From Tilletiopsis washingtonensis (taxonomy: Eukaryota; Basidiomycota; Exobasidiomycetes; Entylomatales): a stretch of DNA of 64,000 bases. Below, in pieces: positions 10,382 to 24,700 of this stretch (positions are counted from its first letter, which is position 1; each line of letters begins with the position of its first letter). The stretch lies in the NCBI RefSeq assembly GCF_003144115.1, contig NW_020312010.1, positions 256,428 through 320,427 of the forward strand. Reading direction: 5' to 3'. The notes beneath the pieces are model-generated. The model was not told the origin of the DNA and did no database searches. It saw only the letters and a list, made by a program, of their open reading frames with translations. The translations under genes were made by a program, and so were the position numbers.

Positions 10382-13300
10382 ATGGTGCCGGTCGCCGACG
10401 GGTCCGCCAGCGCCGCGCCGTCGGGCAGCCCTGCAGCGCTGGCCGAGGCGCTGGCGCTGGCGAGCGCGTCCGAGGATGGCCAGTCTGCGGCGCTGCAGGC
10501 ACTAAATGTCTGGGCTGCAGCGGCATGCAAGCAGCATGCGTCCACAGCGCAGCTCGAAGACGTGGGCATGGATGCTGCGGCTCAAGCAGCCGTGCTGCCG
10601 GTGCTCTGGCAGGGCTTCATCTCGCCGCGGCGCGCCGACAACAAGAGCGCTGCCGCGCTGCTGCAGTCGCTCGTCTCGCTCGTCACAGCCAGGACTAGTC
10701 TGCTGCTGCCTCGTCTTTTGGAGACAGCAGTCGAGAACATCGGCCTCAAGGCATCCGTACTCGTCGCCGAGCAGCTGCTCCAGGCCGACCCCTCCCTGGT
10801 CCTGCAAGTGGACGCTGGCATGCTGCCGCGGCTCTTGCAAGGCAGCGACAACGGCAACGGGTCGGCCGTGCGTCGCTCGAAGTTGCTCTCGATGACGCTG
10901 TCGGCGCATGCGCTGCTCATCGGGTGCGAGCTCGACCGCAGTCGCAGCCCGGCCAGCGAGCCGCTAACGTCGGGAGAGCGCCGCTGGGTGGACATCTGGG
11001 CGTCATTGCTGGCGGCAGCCCTGACAAGTGCCTCTGCCCAGAAGCGCACGCAGCTCGGGCTCTGTCACGTTGCCGCAGTCGTTGAGCTGGCTCCCTGGGC
11101 CATGCCTGCTCTGTTGGACGCCGTCGCAGGCCAAGGCAACACAGAGGCGGCACTCAACGCGAGCCTCGTCGTGCTCCGCGCGTCTGGACGTCACATTGAG
11201 GTCGTCGAAGACGAGACGGGCCAGGACATCGACGAGCCAGCACAAGACGCGCCGACACGTCTGCGCGTGCCGGCGAGTCTGCTCTGCGCGTGCGCGGAGG
11301 CCCTGTCTGCCGAGACATCGCTGCTGGCCTTTACGCTGGTCATCGACTCCGGCCGGTCTGCGACTCCCTTCAGCAGCGCGGATCTGCGAGTCGTGCAGGC
11401 CTACTTCGAGGCCTCCTTCAGCATCACGCTGCCGGCCGCACGCATGGAGCTGAAGAGCCACATCGTCCGCTTCGTCGCGCGCCTGCGCTCGAGCTGCTAC
11501 GCGGCCCAGCGGGATCAGACGATCATCGAGCGGGTCCCGCCCATCGAGCGCACACGGGCAGAGACTGCGCGCCTGCGCATCTGCATCCAGACGCTTCAGA
11601 GCGCCAATGACTTCCTGCAGTGGCTGACACGGCGATCGTCGCGAGCAGTGTATCCCGGTGCTCCGTACTACACCTGCGCCATCGGCCTGTCGCACCTGGC
11701 AGCTCTCATCGCGCTGGACTCGTCGCTCCGCGAGTCGACTGTGCCGTCCGATCCGCAGGCCTACTGTTTCCCGCTTGGCCTCGCCACGCCGCAGCTCGTC
11801 CGCCGGCTGCTATCATGCGCGGATCACTCGTACACCTCGGTGCAGGCGGAAGGCCTAGCGCTGCTGCGTAAGCTGCCGCGGCCTTTAGCGGGCCTCGAGT
11901 CATATGCTGCTGCGGAAGCGGCGATCCTCGGCAAAGGCCAGAGCCTGACCTTGGCGGCGCGCGAGGGCGAAAGTGCTGCATCTGCGGCTCTCTCTTGCCT
12001 CTTCATGGATCTCTACATCAAGTCGCCGGCACCAACATCGGCAGGGCCGAGTTTGACAGCACACGCTTTCGTCGCGCAGCATCTCGAGGCCCTGAACGAG
12101 CACGTCTCTGCCGCGGAAGCCGGAGAGGACGCGCTGCTCACTGCGGCACGCGAGCGGCCGCTGCACGGATCGCTCGTCACGCTGCAGGCGCTATTCCGCA
12201 GTCTCGGCGTAGAGAGCCCGGACGCCAGCGAGCTCGAGCAGACGCGTGCGCTCTACCAGCGCGCCGTTGCTGTGATCGATCGCATCTGGACGGTCACGCG
12301 CGTCGTCCTGGCTCTGAGCGCCCCGGAGGGGTCGCAAGGGCCGCGAAGAGATCACGAGGCTGCTCGAGCGCTGGCTGTCACAGGAGAGCACGACGACGCA
12401 GACGACAACGACGCTGCGGCCGGCCTCGGCCCGACGCACCAGGTCCTGCTCTCGTACGCCTGGCGAGGCATGAAAGAAGCCGCAGCGCTCCTCACTCTCC
12501 TCGTCCAGCTTGGACTGCAGGGCGATGCCGCCGCCAGCCGCTTGCTCTGGCCACGAGCCGAGCTGGAGGCGATCGGAGCGCGCTTCAGCGAGTGGATGAC
12601 CCTCGTGCGGCATCGCGGAGCGTTCAGCACCATCGCACCAGCCTACGGTCAGGCCGCCTCGGCCATTCTCCGCTGTCGCTCACGCGAAGAGGTCGCTGAC
12701 CTGCCGCGTGCGTGGCTCGACCGCTTTTTGGCTGCTGTCGAGGATCCGGCAGCAGCCCTGTCGACGACGAGGCGCAGCGCAGGCATCGGCGCGACTGTCG
12801 TGTCCCTCCTGGCGGCGTTCCCGCGCAGCTCCGACGTGGTCGCGCAGACAGTCGCCCGCCTTGTCGCGCTCGCATCCGACAGCAGCGCAACCTCGCCAGA
12901 GCGGTCGATCCACGCGCTGAACATCCTGCGCGCGTGTGTCGATGATCGTGATCTGGCCACGCCGCTGCAGTCGCACATCGGTCCTCTGCTCGAGCTGGTT
13001 GTGCCGCGCTTCTCTTCGCCGCTGTGGGGCATTCGCAACGCCTCGATGATGCTCTTCAGCTCTCTCGCGGTCCGAGCACTCCCAGGCAGCGGCACCAACC
13101 GCGACGACTCGTCCGCGCGCCGCCCTTTCGTCGAGTTCTTTGCACGCTTCCCAAGCCTGCTACCTGCGCTTGTGCAGCAGCTAGACGCCCTGTCATCCGA
13201 GCAGGCCCAGCTTGACACGACCGATGGCCAAAGTGCGCTCTTCGCCGTGCTTCTTCTGCTCTCGCGGCTGCAAGTCGACGACACCGCTCCGGCTGCCGCG

Positions 13301-15255
13301 TCGGCTGTAGCCCCAGACCCACTTGTGCCCCTGGTGGAGCGATGCCTGACCAGCCGCACCTGGAAAGTGAGTCGCTAGCCGTCTCGCGCCGACGATGGCG
13401 CTGACGCCTCTTGCACAGCTGCGTGAGGTTGCAGCGCGCGCTCTTTCCTCCCTCACAGCACCCGGCAGATGTGTCAGCGTGGCACATGGCCTGCTCAGCA
13501 GCTGTTCGCGACGCGACCAGAATGGAGCACACGGCAAGCTGCTCGCTGCAGAGCGCCTGGTGTCGCTTTCGCCAGCGGGCAACTCCGCTGAGCTGGAGGC
13601 GCTCTCCGCAGCATTGCAAGCTGCTGAGGCAAGCTGGCTGCATGACAATCGCTGTGCGGCAACACAGGCCGGCTTCCTGGCTCTCTGCGCGGCAGTTTCG
13701 AGAGCACAGGATGGCCGTGCTTCTTCTGCAGCCGCCCTGGTCGACCAGAACGCACGCACGCTTCTTCAGCGCGAGCACGCTGCGCAGGACTTGACGCGAG
13801 GCGACCACGCGGCTACGCCTGCGCTGCTCGCGCAGTGTGCTCAACTGCAAGTGCCCAGAGCATCGGCCGCGACTGTTGCCCAGCTGTTGGCACACCCCGT
13901 TGCCGAAGTGCGCTTTGCCGTGCTGGACAGCCTCTATACCGCAGGCGCGGAGGCACCTGGTCCAGAGACCACGAGCGCGCTTCTCGCCTGCCTGCTGAAC
14001 CCAGAGGAGGCCGAGTGGGTGGCTACTGCCGCCGCGCGTGCGCTTGCGCGAGGGCCCGAGCTGGTAGCTCTGCAGGACAAAGGACTGCAAGACATCTGCG
14101 ATCGGATGCTCGACGTCATCTCCTCGACGCCCAGCATGCCTCTTCAAGCAGCTCTGTTGCCTGTCTATGCCGCTGTGGTCGCAAGTCTTGCTGGCAGCGT
14201 CAGCTTCGAGGCGACGCGGCATCTAGACGTGTGCTGCGGTCAAGTCGCCGCCTGGAGCGAAGCCGAGCAGGTGAGTCAAGCCCCAGGAAGAAGGTCTCTC
14301 CTGCTCACACCCCTCTGCAGCCCTTGCACCTCCGCTTCGCCGCGCTGCAAGCGCTGCATGCTCTGCGAGGCAGGCTGTTCCCCAAGGCCGACCAGGCCGA
14401 ATCCGACCCGCTCCCTTCGCGACTCTTCGCTGCCCGTCTTGCCTGCATCACGCTCCTGACCGACGACGACGAGGAGCTGCGCGAAAGCGCGGCCGAGCTC
14501 GCGGGTGCGACCATCGGCGCGAACGTGGCGGCATTGTCGGCAGCAGACAAGCAGCACGGCAGCATCCAGGTCGTCCGCGCGATGGCCATGCGCGCCAGCG
14601 TGTGCAGCCAGGCCAGCACTGATCGGGCGTGGGACTACATGTCCAGCACATGCACCGGCACCGATGCGGCTCGGTGGTCTGCCTGCGTGCGCGGCCTGCT
14701 GCTGCGAGACGACGCTGCATTTGGTACGTGGCCTCCCTCGTCTTGCCCGAATGTGCACTGACGTCCAGCACAGAGCTGGACATGACGGCCTGCTTCTCCA
14801 CCGCCTCTGCCCTGTTCGCGGAGGAGGCCGCCAACCAGTACAAGCAGCCGCAGCAGGACCTGCTGCGGTGCGCGCGAGAAGTCTCGCGGCGCAAACTGCG
14901 GCTGACGGATGGCCAGGGCGATGCGGCAGGGCTCATCCAACGCCACTGTCACGCCTTGCATCGCTTCGCCGACCAGCTCGGGCTCGACGGCGACGGGCCG
15001 TTGCGGCCACACAGCTCGGCGCAAGTTTTCGTCCTGGCGACGCGTCTGGTGCTCATCACTCAAGCGCTCGCTCTCGAGCAGCCTCGGGACAGCAACGCAG
15101 AACTCACGGAGTCCGTCGGGCTGGCGCAGCGTCTGGCAGCACGCCTGGACCTCGAGCTTGGTGCGCTCGGCGCATTCGATCTCGCTTCCGCAGTCGCTCC
15201 CCCCGCCGCCTCCGCTGCCGAGTCGTCTCCAAAGCAGCGCTACCGCATCGCGTGA
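10382..15255 (+). CDS. TRM732: THADA/Trm732-type HEAT-repeat protein (tRNA 2'-O-methylation factor)
   Basis: A large alpha-solenoid protein of the THADA/Trm732 family. In yeast Trm732 partners Trm7 for 2'-O-methylation of tRNA position 32 (family knowledge). Exons are 10382..13366, 13419..14270, 14321..14723 and 14774..15255, giving 1573 aa with matched phases. Most of the protein is Leu/Ala-rich helical repeat. The DUF2428 signature lies near residue 880 as SPLWGIRNASMMLFSSLAVR, followed by the low-charge loop and helices usual for the domain. Several acidic loops occur, for example around residues 280-290 and 670-680. ATG 10382 is the first in-frame ATG; the frame is open further upstream but without an ATG. 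GPI3 begins only 90 bp after its stop, on the same strand. Confidence 0.9.
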
Positions 15256-15345
15256 GGCTGGCATCCCTCCCACCCCGGCGTCGCTGCGTTGCACGCTGAC
15301 GCCTAGCAATCTGATAATCATTCACCTCGACGCGCGACCCGCAGC

Positions 15346-16979
15346 ATGATCTCCGACTTCTTCTTTCCAAACGTCGGCGGCGTTGAGGGCCACATGTACG
15401 CGCTGAGCCAGCAGTTGATCGCGCGCGGACACAAGGTGAGCGAGCGTCTGCGGACGCGGCAGGTTGCCGGCTGCTGACCAGGAGTCGAGGTCATCGTCAT
15501 CACGCACGCGTACGCGCCGGACCGCACAGGCGTGCGCTATCTGCCATCGGGGCTGAAGGTCTATCACGTCCCGTTCGAAGTCATTGCACGGCAAGACACG
15601 CTGCCGCAATTCTTTGGCCTCTTTCCACAGCTGCGCTCCATCCTCGTGCGCGAGCGCATCGACATTGTGCACGGCCACCAAGCGCTGTCGAGCATGGCGC
15701 ACGAAGGCATCCTGCACGCGCGCACCATGGGTCTGCGTGCGGTCTTCACCGACCACTCGCTTTTCGGCTTCGCCGACGCCGCGAGCATCCTGACGAACAA
15801 GCTGCTGCGCTTTGTGCTGAGCGACGTTGACGGCGTGTGCTGCGTCAGCCATGTCGGGTACGTGCGCTCGGTGCGACAGGCAAGAGGTACTTCACTGATC
15901 GCCTCTCTCCTGCAGCAAGGAGAACACGACGCTGCGCGCTGCGCTCGATCCACGCAAGGTCTACGTGATCCCAAACGCCGTCGTGCCTGCCCAGTTCCGA
16001 CCCGACCCAGCAGCAGCCTCTCCCGACAGACGTGAGTCCGTGTACCGCGCGCTGTGGCGCTGCTCAGACTGACCCGTGTCCAGTGACGATTGTGGTGCTC
16101 AGCCGTCTGATGTACCGCAAGGGCATCGACCTGCTCATCGCAACCATTCCACGGATTTGCGAGCGGCACCCCGATGTGCACTTTGTCATCGGCGGCGATG
16201 GGCCGAAGCGAGTGGAGCTGGAGCAGATGCGCGAGAAGCACCTGCTGCACCAGCGTGTCGAGCTGTGCGGTGCCATCCGCCAGGGCGATGCGCGCGACGT
16301 GAGTAGTGACAGCGCGAGCGCTGCCATGATGATCGCTCAGATCATGCCTCAATACGTCTACTAGCACCTGGTGCGTGGTCAGATGTTCCTCAACACGAGC
16401 CTGACCGAGGCGTTCGGCATGTCACTCATCGAGGCGGCGTCCGCCGGGCTGCTCGTGGTGAGCACGCGCGTCGGCGGCGTGCCAGAGGTGCTGCCGCCGT
16501 GGATGTGCCTGCTTGCTGCGCCCGACGAGGATGGTACGTGTGCAGGCGCGTACGCCTGTGCGCCATCGCTGATCCTTGCGCCGCACCAGACGTCGTTCGC
16601 GCGACGGAGCAGGCCATTGCACGGGTGCGCGCAGGCCAGCATGAGCCGTGGCAGTACCATGCGGCTGTGAAGGACATGTACTCGTGGAGCGACGTAGCGG
16701 CGCGCACGGAGCGCATGTACGACGCTGCGATGGCACGCCCAGTGCCCGACAGCGTCGAGCGGCTGAGTCGGTGCGTGCTGTGAGCCGGCAGCGCTTGGCC
16801 GAGCGCTGATCCTTCCCCCCACGTACAGCTACTACGCCGGCGGGCCCGTCGCCGGCAAGGTGTTCTGCATCATCGTCGCCGTCGACATGCTCTTTCTGTA
16901 TCTCCTCGAGTGGCTCAGCCCCACGGCGAGCATCGACTGCGTGCCGGACGCGCTTGACGACGACGGCGAGGCAGCCTGA
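15346..16979 (+). CDS. GPI3: GPI-anchor GlcNAc transferase catalytic subunit (PIG-A/Gpi3)
   Basis: Catalytic subunit of the complex that transfers GlcNAc from UDP-GlcNAc to phosphatidylinositol, the first step of GPI-anchor synthesis, on the cytosolic ER face. Seven exons (15346..15435, 15490..15857, 15916..16031, 16084..16298, 16365..16533, 16590..16770, 16829..16979) give 429 aa. Landmarks are [14 protein letters not shown] at the very start, [33 protein letters not shown] and the GT4 E-x7-E element EAFGMSLIE near residue 290, then [12 protein letters not shown]. One transmembrane helix ([19 protein letters not shown], about 388-406) precedes a short acidic tail. The start lies directly on the conserved core, so the short N-terminal leader common in the family is absent or encoded by an unseen exon; a cag sits immediately before the ATG. 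Confidence 0.95.
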
Positions 16980-17152
16980 CGGCAGCCGTGCCCGGACAAC
17001 ATACCCGCATCTCCTCATACCCCTCTGCCTTTGAGCAGCAACGGATAGATTACAACTAGGCTTACAGCGAGCAAGGCGACGGTGACGGTGAGAGGCATGT
17101 CCAGGAACGGTCGGCGTAGAGAAAGCTGGAGCAGGAGTGAGGCACGGCAGGC

Positions 17153-19177
<2,025 letters not shown>

Positions 19178-19579
19178 GCTGTGCGCGCCGCGGCGGAGAG
19201 AAGCTGCGGAGCGGGCTGGATGTGAGGGCCGCGCCAGGCCAGAGGCAGCGGTGGGGCAGCGAGCGGTGTGTGATGGCGGTGCTGAGCCTGCGAGCGAGTC
19301 CAGTCAAGTGTCCCACGCCGGTGGGGCTGGCAGACGGGAGTCGCGCGCGCAGAAAGCGACGCGCCACGTCGCCGAGAAATAGCATGGCCTCATCACTCGC
19401 TAGCTGGTTGCTTAACACAGGCGCTACAAGAGACAGGCATCAGATCATCACATAGATCGTGAACAGTCTTGCAAGTGTTATAGATGTGAATATGGGGGCT
19501 TGGCCCTGACACGATGTTCTCCCAAGCGAGAGGGGGCGTGGCGCGTCGCGTGCGCTCAGCCTTATGGTCAGGAGCGTCC
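19178..19579. other. Intergenic spacer between ESA1 start and the next minus-strand gene
   Basis: A 402-bp spacer containing the ESA1 5' flank and the 3' flank of the unidentified gene to the right. The stretch 19420-19500 is locally AT-richer than the surroundings. No further feature is seen. Confidence 0.6.
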
Positions 19580-21198
19580 TCACGGCACCTGACGCCACTC
19601 GAGCCGCAGTGTGATCCCCGAGTCGTCCGCCAGCTGCCGCTCCTCGAGGGCTGCAGCCTGCTCAGCCTCCAGCTCGGCGCGCTCCCGTAGCTGGCGCCGC
19701 TCCTGCCTGGCATGGTAATGCCAGTGCATGCGCTCGTCGACGGCAGCGAGGAATTTGCTCAACGCATAGTCATCGCTGTCAGGATCGAGGTCGCGCAGGC
19801 GTTTCAGACCAGCAGCGCAGATGCTGCCGTCGGGACCGCTCATGGACTGGCGCTCCGCCTCCTCGACCTGAGCTCAGAGGCGTTTCTCGCTGGGCTCGAG
19901 GCGCTGCGAATACCACGTCTTCGTATCGGCGTCGCATCTGTCGTGAGGCACCTCGAAGCTGATGCTGTAGCCGTGTCGCTCGTGCTCGGCAATGTACTCG
20001 GCAGACGGCATCAAGCGCGTGTTGCCGCGGCCAGCTCCGCCCCCGGCCCCGCTGTGCTCCGGCGAAGCTTGCGTGAGGTCGTCCTGATCGTCGTTGGATG
20101 CTGCCTGTGCGCCGCTGAAGGGATCCGCGTATGCCCGTCTTGCTTTGACGGGCCCTGGCATCGGAGACGGTAGAGGCGGGAGACTGGCTGGGCGACGCAG
20201 GCTTGTGCGCCACTCGGCAAAGGAGTCGGCCTCGACCAGCTGCAGCAAATACTCGTTTTCTTCGCGCAGACGCTGCAGTTCCAGCGACAGAGCGAGAGTG
20301 GTGCTCCCGAGCTTGTGCTCGTACCGCAGAAGCTGCGCGAGAGTGATCAAGGCGACGCTGATGATGTTCAGCGGCAGGCGCAGCCGAGGCAGAGGCGGGA
20401 CGTAGACCAAAGGCGCAATTTGGCTGGCCCTCTCGTCGATAATGTGCTGCATGTGTTGGTCCAGTCTCATCTCGCGGCTGAAGTTGGTGACCAGTGTGCC
20501 GAGGTCGTGGGTGTCCAAAAAGCGGCCCGGTTGCTGCAGCACAATCACCTCAAAGGCGTGGAACGTGCCGGGGAGCTCGCGCAGCAGGTCGCGATTGTCC
20601 TTCGATCCGTAGAGGCCGAGGACGTCGCTACCTGTGTCCCAGAGGGTTGCATGGTCAACATCGGCCGTTCGAGCCGTCAGCCAGCGCTCCATCTTGAGGA
20701 TCGGCTCGTGCAGCTCGGCACCCAAAAGCATGAAGTACGCTCCGGCCGAGCAGCCCATTGCTCTCTGTATGCTGTGCGGGAGCCTGACAGCATTGTGCAG
20801 CATCAGCTTCTCTCTGACAGCGTCCGCAGCTGTGTCCTGCGAAAGGCCACCCACGGCGCGCCACCACTTGCACTGAGGGTAGAGTGTCTCAGCAGGCTGA
20901 CTTTCACGGCCAAGCGGCAAGCTCTGTTCGCGTTTGCGCGCGGTGCAGTGCTCACCGGGTTTGACAATATCGGCTCATCGAGCGGAAGTACGGTTACGGC
21001 CCGCGGCGGGCAATTGCATCCGAGGAAGCACTTCCTCTCTGCATATTCTCTGCAAATGTAGTCTGGCTGCTGAAGCAAGCGGCCGTTTGCACGATGGACA
21101 CACAGCAGCTCTTCCGGCGGCGCAACCACGCGCCAGCCGCCGTCGCATGTGACGGACAGCGCAGGCGATGACGAGCGCTCTTCGTTTGTGCGGTCCAT
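19580..21198 (-). CDS. Unrecognised conserved-looking protein with coiled coil
   Basis: I do not recognise the family. Exon 1 (20956..21198) joins exon 2 at 20872 across the intron 20873..20955, which has good gtgagc and ctcag ends. The frame then runs to a TGA at 19874..19876. The same frame reopens straight after and runs to a stop at 19580, carrying a charged region (ERQSMSGPDG, LDPDSDDYALSKFLAAVDER, an Arg/Glu/Ala-rich helix). An 84-nt stretch 19868..19951 with gtgcct and ctcag ends, a multiple of three, would remove the TGA and give 483 aa; otherwise the protein is 413 aa. Seen in it are a compact domain with RLPHSIQRAMGCSAGAYF and FHAFEVIVLQQPGRFLDTHDLG, a hydrophobic patch LNIISVALITLAQLL, then a short coiled coil and a Pro/Ser-rich linker. 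Real coding is likely; function unknown. Confidence 0.65.
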
Positions 21199-21700
21199 GC
21201 TCGACGAGAGGGTTATGTTGCGCGAGGATGGAGTTGCAGTGAGGGTGTCGCGGGAGAAGGTAGGGACGGCGCAGGAATATAGACGGAGAGAGCCACGCAA
21301 GCCGGATGGGTGAGACGGTGAGGCCAAAGGCCGCCTTGCGCGCCGCTTCTTATGCCGTGCGCCTGCCTGGCTGCAGCCATGCATTGCTCTCGCTTCAGCC
21401 CGGAGGCGAGCAAAGGCCCTGCACCGCTTCAGGCGGCCCAACAGTGAGCAGATCAGTGCAAGCGGTCGAGGGCGCCTGTCTCTCTGTGTGCTGCCCCTGG
21501 CGGGCTCCTCCGGACGCCGGCCGCCAGGGGCGCGCGCGGCGCCGCTTGCGTGCTCGGGGCGCGCCGGCCGCGCCTTCGTGTTCCGCGGCGCGCCCAAGGC
21601 CGTGCTTGCTGTTGCTCTTGCTTGCCGCATTGCTCGCGCGCATCCTTCCTTCTGCTCCGCATCGCTCCTCGCCGTGCCCTCCAACTTGCCCCGCCGCAGC
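21199..21700. other. Divergent promoter region, unknown gene / DUG2
   Basis: A 502-bp spacer between divergent ATGs at 21198 and 21701. Both flanking frames stay open into it, so either start could lie further out, but no in-frame upstream ATG with good context was found. No other feature is seen. Confidence 0.6.
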
Positions 21701-24700
21701 ATGCCCTCTGCGCCGCCCGCCGAGGAGGCGCAGCCGGTGCGCGGCATGCAGCGCCTCGCCCTCGCCGCCTCGCCCGATGCGGGCACCGCCGCGCCGCAGC
21801 CGCAGTGGACATCCCGGCCCGCCGGCGCCCACAGCCCCGCGCACGCCGGCAGCGGCGCCGACGCCGTGCCGTCGCGCATCAGCGTCTCGCTCTTCGGCGC
21901 CTCGCTCTCCTGCGGATCCAGCGCAGCAGGCCCGGCGTCGCCGCTGCCCGCCAGCGGCACGTCGCCCAGCGGCATCGCACGCGCCTTCTCGGTGCAGCAG
22001 GCGCAGCAGCAGCTGACCCAGCAGCACGCCCAGGCAGGCGCTGCCGCCGCGCCGCAGCAGCCGGCGACGACGCACACCATCTCGCACAACGACACCAGCG
22101 TGCTCTCGCTCGCCGTCGACGAGGCCAGCGGCCTCGTCTTCAGCGGCAGCCAGTGCGAGGACATCTTCGTGAGCACGGCGGCGTCTCGCCGGCGCTCGCT
22201 TTGCATGCTCACACCCTGCCGCACACGCCAGGTGTGGGATCTCAACACGTACCAGGAGCGCACGCGCCTCATCGGTCACACCGCCAGCGTGCTGGCGCTT
22301 GAGCTGTGCGCCGAGAAGGGCTGGCTCTTCAGTGCCAGTGGTGAGTGCCGTCGGCAGCGACTCTGACAGCGCCGCCGCTGATAAGGATGGCGCTTCGTGC
22401 GTGCCAGGCGACAGCACGGTGCGCATCTGGGACGTGCACACGCTCTCGCCGCTGTTTGTGATCTACCCTGCCGACGAGCGCGTGGGCGACATCTTCGCAC
22501 GTGAGTTCGCCGGCGTTGGGCGCATGCCTGTGCGGCGCTGACTGATGGCGATGCAGTCAAGTGGTGTGCGGCGCTGCAGACGCTCTACTTTGGCTGTCAG
22601 AACACGAGCCTGCAAGTGAGTGCTGCTTGCACGTTTCTCTGCACGCAGACACTGAACACAGCGCGCAGTGGATCTCGCTCGCCTCGCTACAGGCTGCGAC
22701 AGAGCGCAGCGGCACGGCGTCGGTGCCCATCGTGCGTCCACACAAGTTCTTCGACTCCGGCCCGCACGGCGGCGGCGGCAGCCAGACGCGGCTGTCTGCG
22801 AGTGCCAGCAGTACGCGCGCTGGCACACCCGTCGCAGCGCTGCACACGCCGCCGCTCGGCCTCGCCTCGTCGCCGGCACCTGCTGTGCCGCGCCGCGGCT
22901 TCTTCGAGCGCGCCAGCACGAGTCCAGACGTCTCGTATCGCCATGCTGCAGGCTCGCCGCTGGGCTCGGCGGCGTCCAGTCCGGGATCCTCCGGCGTGCC
23001 GCTCCTAGACACGAGCAACGTTCGTGCCATCCAGCTGCCGACGCGCAACATGCTGCCCAACGCGCATCACGGCTATGTCTACGCGCTCGAGCTCTTGCCG
23101 CCGGCGCCGGGCGGCAAGCCACTCCTCGTGTCAGGCTCGGGCGACGAGGACATCAAGCTGTGGATCTGCACGCCTGACGGACTCATCGAGCACGGCACGC
23201 TGCACCACAGTCCCAATGGCGTGCTGGCCCTCGCAGCGTGGGATCGCAACACGCTCTTTGCGGGCCTGCAGGGCGGCGAGGTGGAGGTCTGGGATGTGGA
23301 GACTGCGCGCGTAGTGCGTTCGCTGCCGGCGCACAGCGATGACGTTCTGGCGCTTCTTGCCGTCTCGATGCCGGGCCAGACCAAGTGTCTGTTCAGCGCG
23401 TCTGCAGACGGGAGCGTCAGGAAGTGGGATGCAAGCTTCAAGTGCGTCACCGAGTGGAGGGCGCATCAGGATGCCATCGTGCTGTCACTCGCCAGTCTCA
23501 AGAGCACGGGCATCAGCGCCACACTGCTCACCGGCGCATCGGACAATCTCATCAAGATCTGGGACGTGCCCGTCTCTCCGCTGCCCTCCGGCAATGGCTC
23601 AGAAGGCGCCCTTGCGCCGGCAACGGCGTTCGCAGGCGGCGATCCTCTGCTCTCCGCGCTGGCGCAGTTTGTCTCGTTCCGCTCCGTCTCGGCGCAGGAG
23701 ACCCTGCGCGAGGACTGTCGCCAGTGCGCACACTGGCTCAAGGCGCATCTCTCCGACTTGGGCGCCGAGACGTCTCTGCTGGCAGGCGCAGAAGGGCGCA
23801 ATCCCCTCGTGCTGGCCACCTTCCGCGCGTGCGGCTCAAGCCTGAAGCCGCGGCGCCGTGTCGTGGCCTACGCGCACTACGACGTCGTTGCGCCGGGTGC
23901 GACGGAGCGCTGGACGTCCGATCCCTGGACACTCGCCGGACGGGATGGCTACCTCTTCGCGCGCGGCGTCAGCGACAATAAGGGCCCGTGCTTGGCGATT
24001 GCGCATGCGACGGCAGAGCTGATGAAGGAGGGCAAGCTCGAGACGGACGTTGTCTTGCTGGTGGAGGGCGAGGAGGAGGCCGGAGGAAGCGGCTTCTTGG
24101 ATGCCGTGAGACGCGCCAGGGATCAGATTGGAGACGTGGTGAGTGACTCTGCCTTCAAGCCTGCACGCCACACGTGCTGATTGCAGCTCTGGCAGGACGT
24201 GGTGCTGCTGAGCAACTCGTACTGGCTGGGCGAAGACACGCCGTGCCTCACAGTGGGCCTCAGAGGCGTCGTCCAGGCGGAGATCGAGGTTCGCAGCGGG
24301 GCACTGGACATGCACTCGGGCGTGGACGGCGGCGCGATGCGGGAGCCAATGATCGACGTGAGTGCCCGTCGCCTGAGGCACGTCCACTCAACGCTGACCA
24401 GGACGCGTGTAACCCATCACAGATGGTCAAGCTGCTGTCCTCACTGTCGTCAGGCGAGCAAGTGCTCATCCCTACATTCTACGACTCGGTCCGGCCAGTC
24501 TCGGCGTCCGAGCGCGCCTCGTACGCCGCGCTGGCTGCCATGCGCTCCTCGCGCGGCGGCGCCGGCGTCTCCGTCGAGGCGCTCATGGCGCGCTGGCGGC
24601 ATCCGTCGCTGAGCGTGCATCGCGTCAACGTCTCGAGCGGCTCGGGCGGCGGCAACGCCAGCGTCATTCCCGCGCGGGTCACGGCAGCCGTGTCGCTGCG

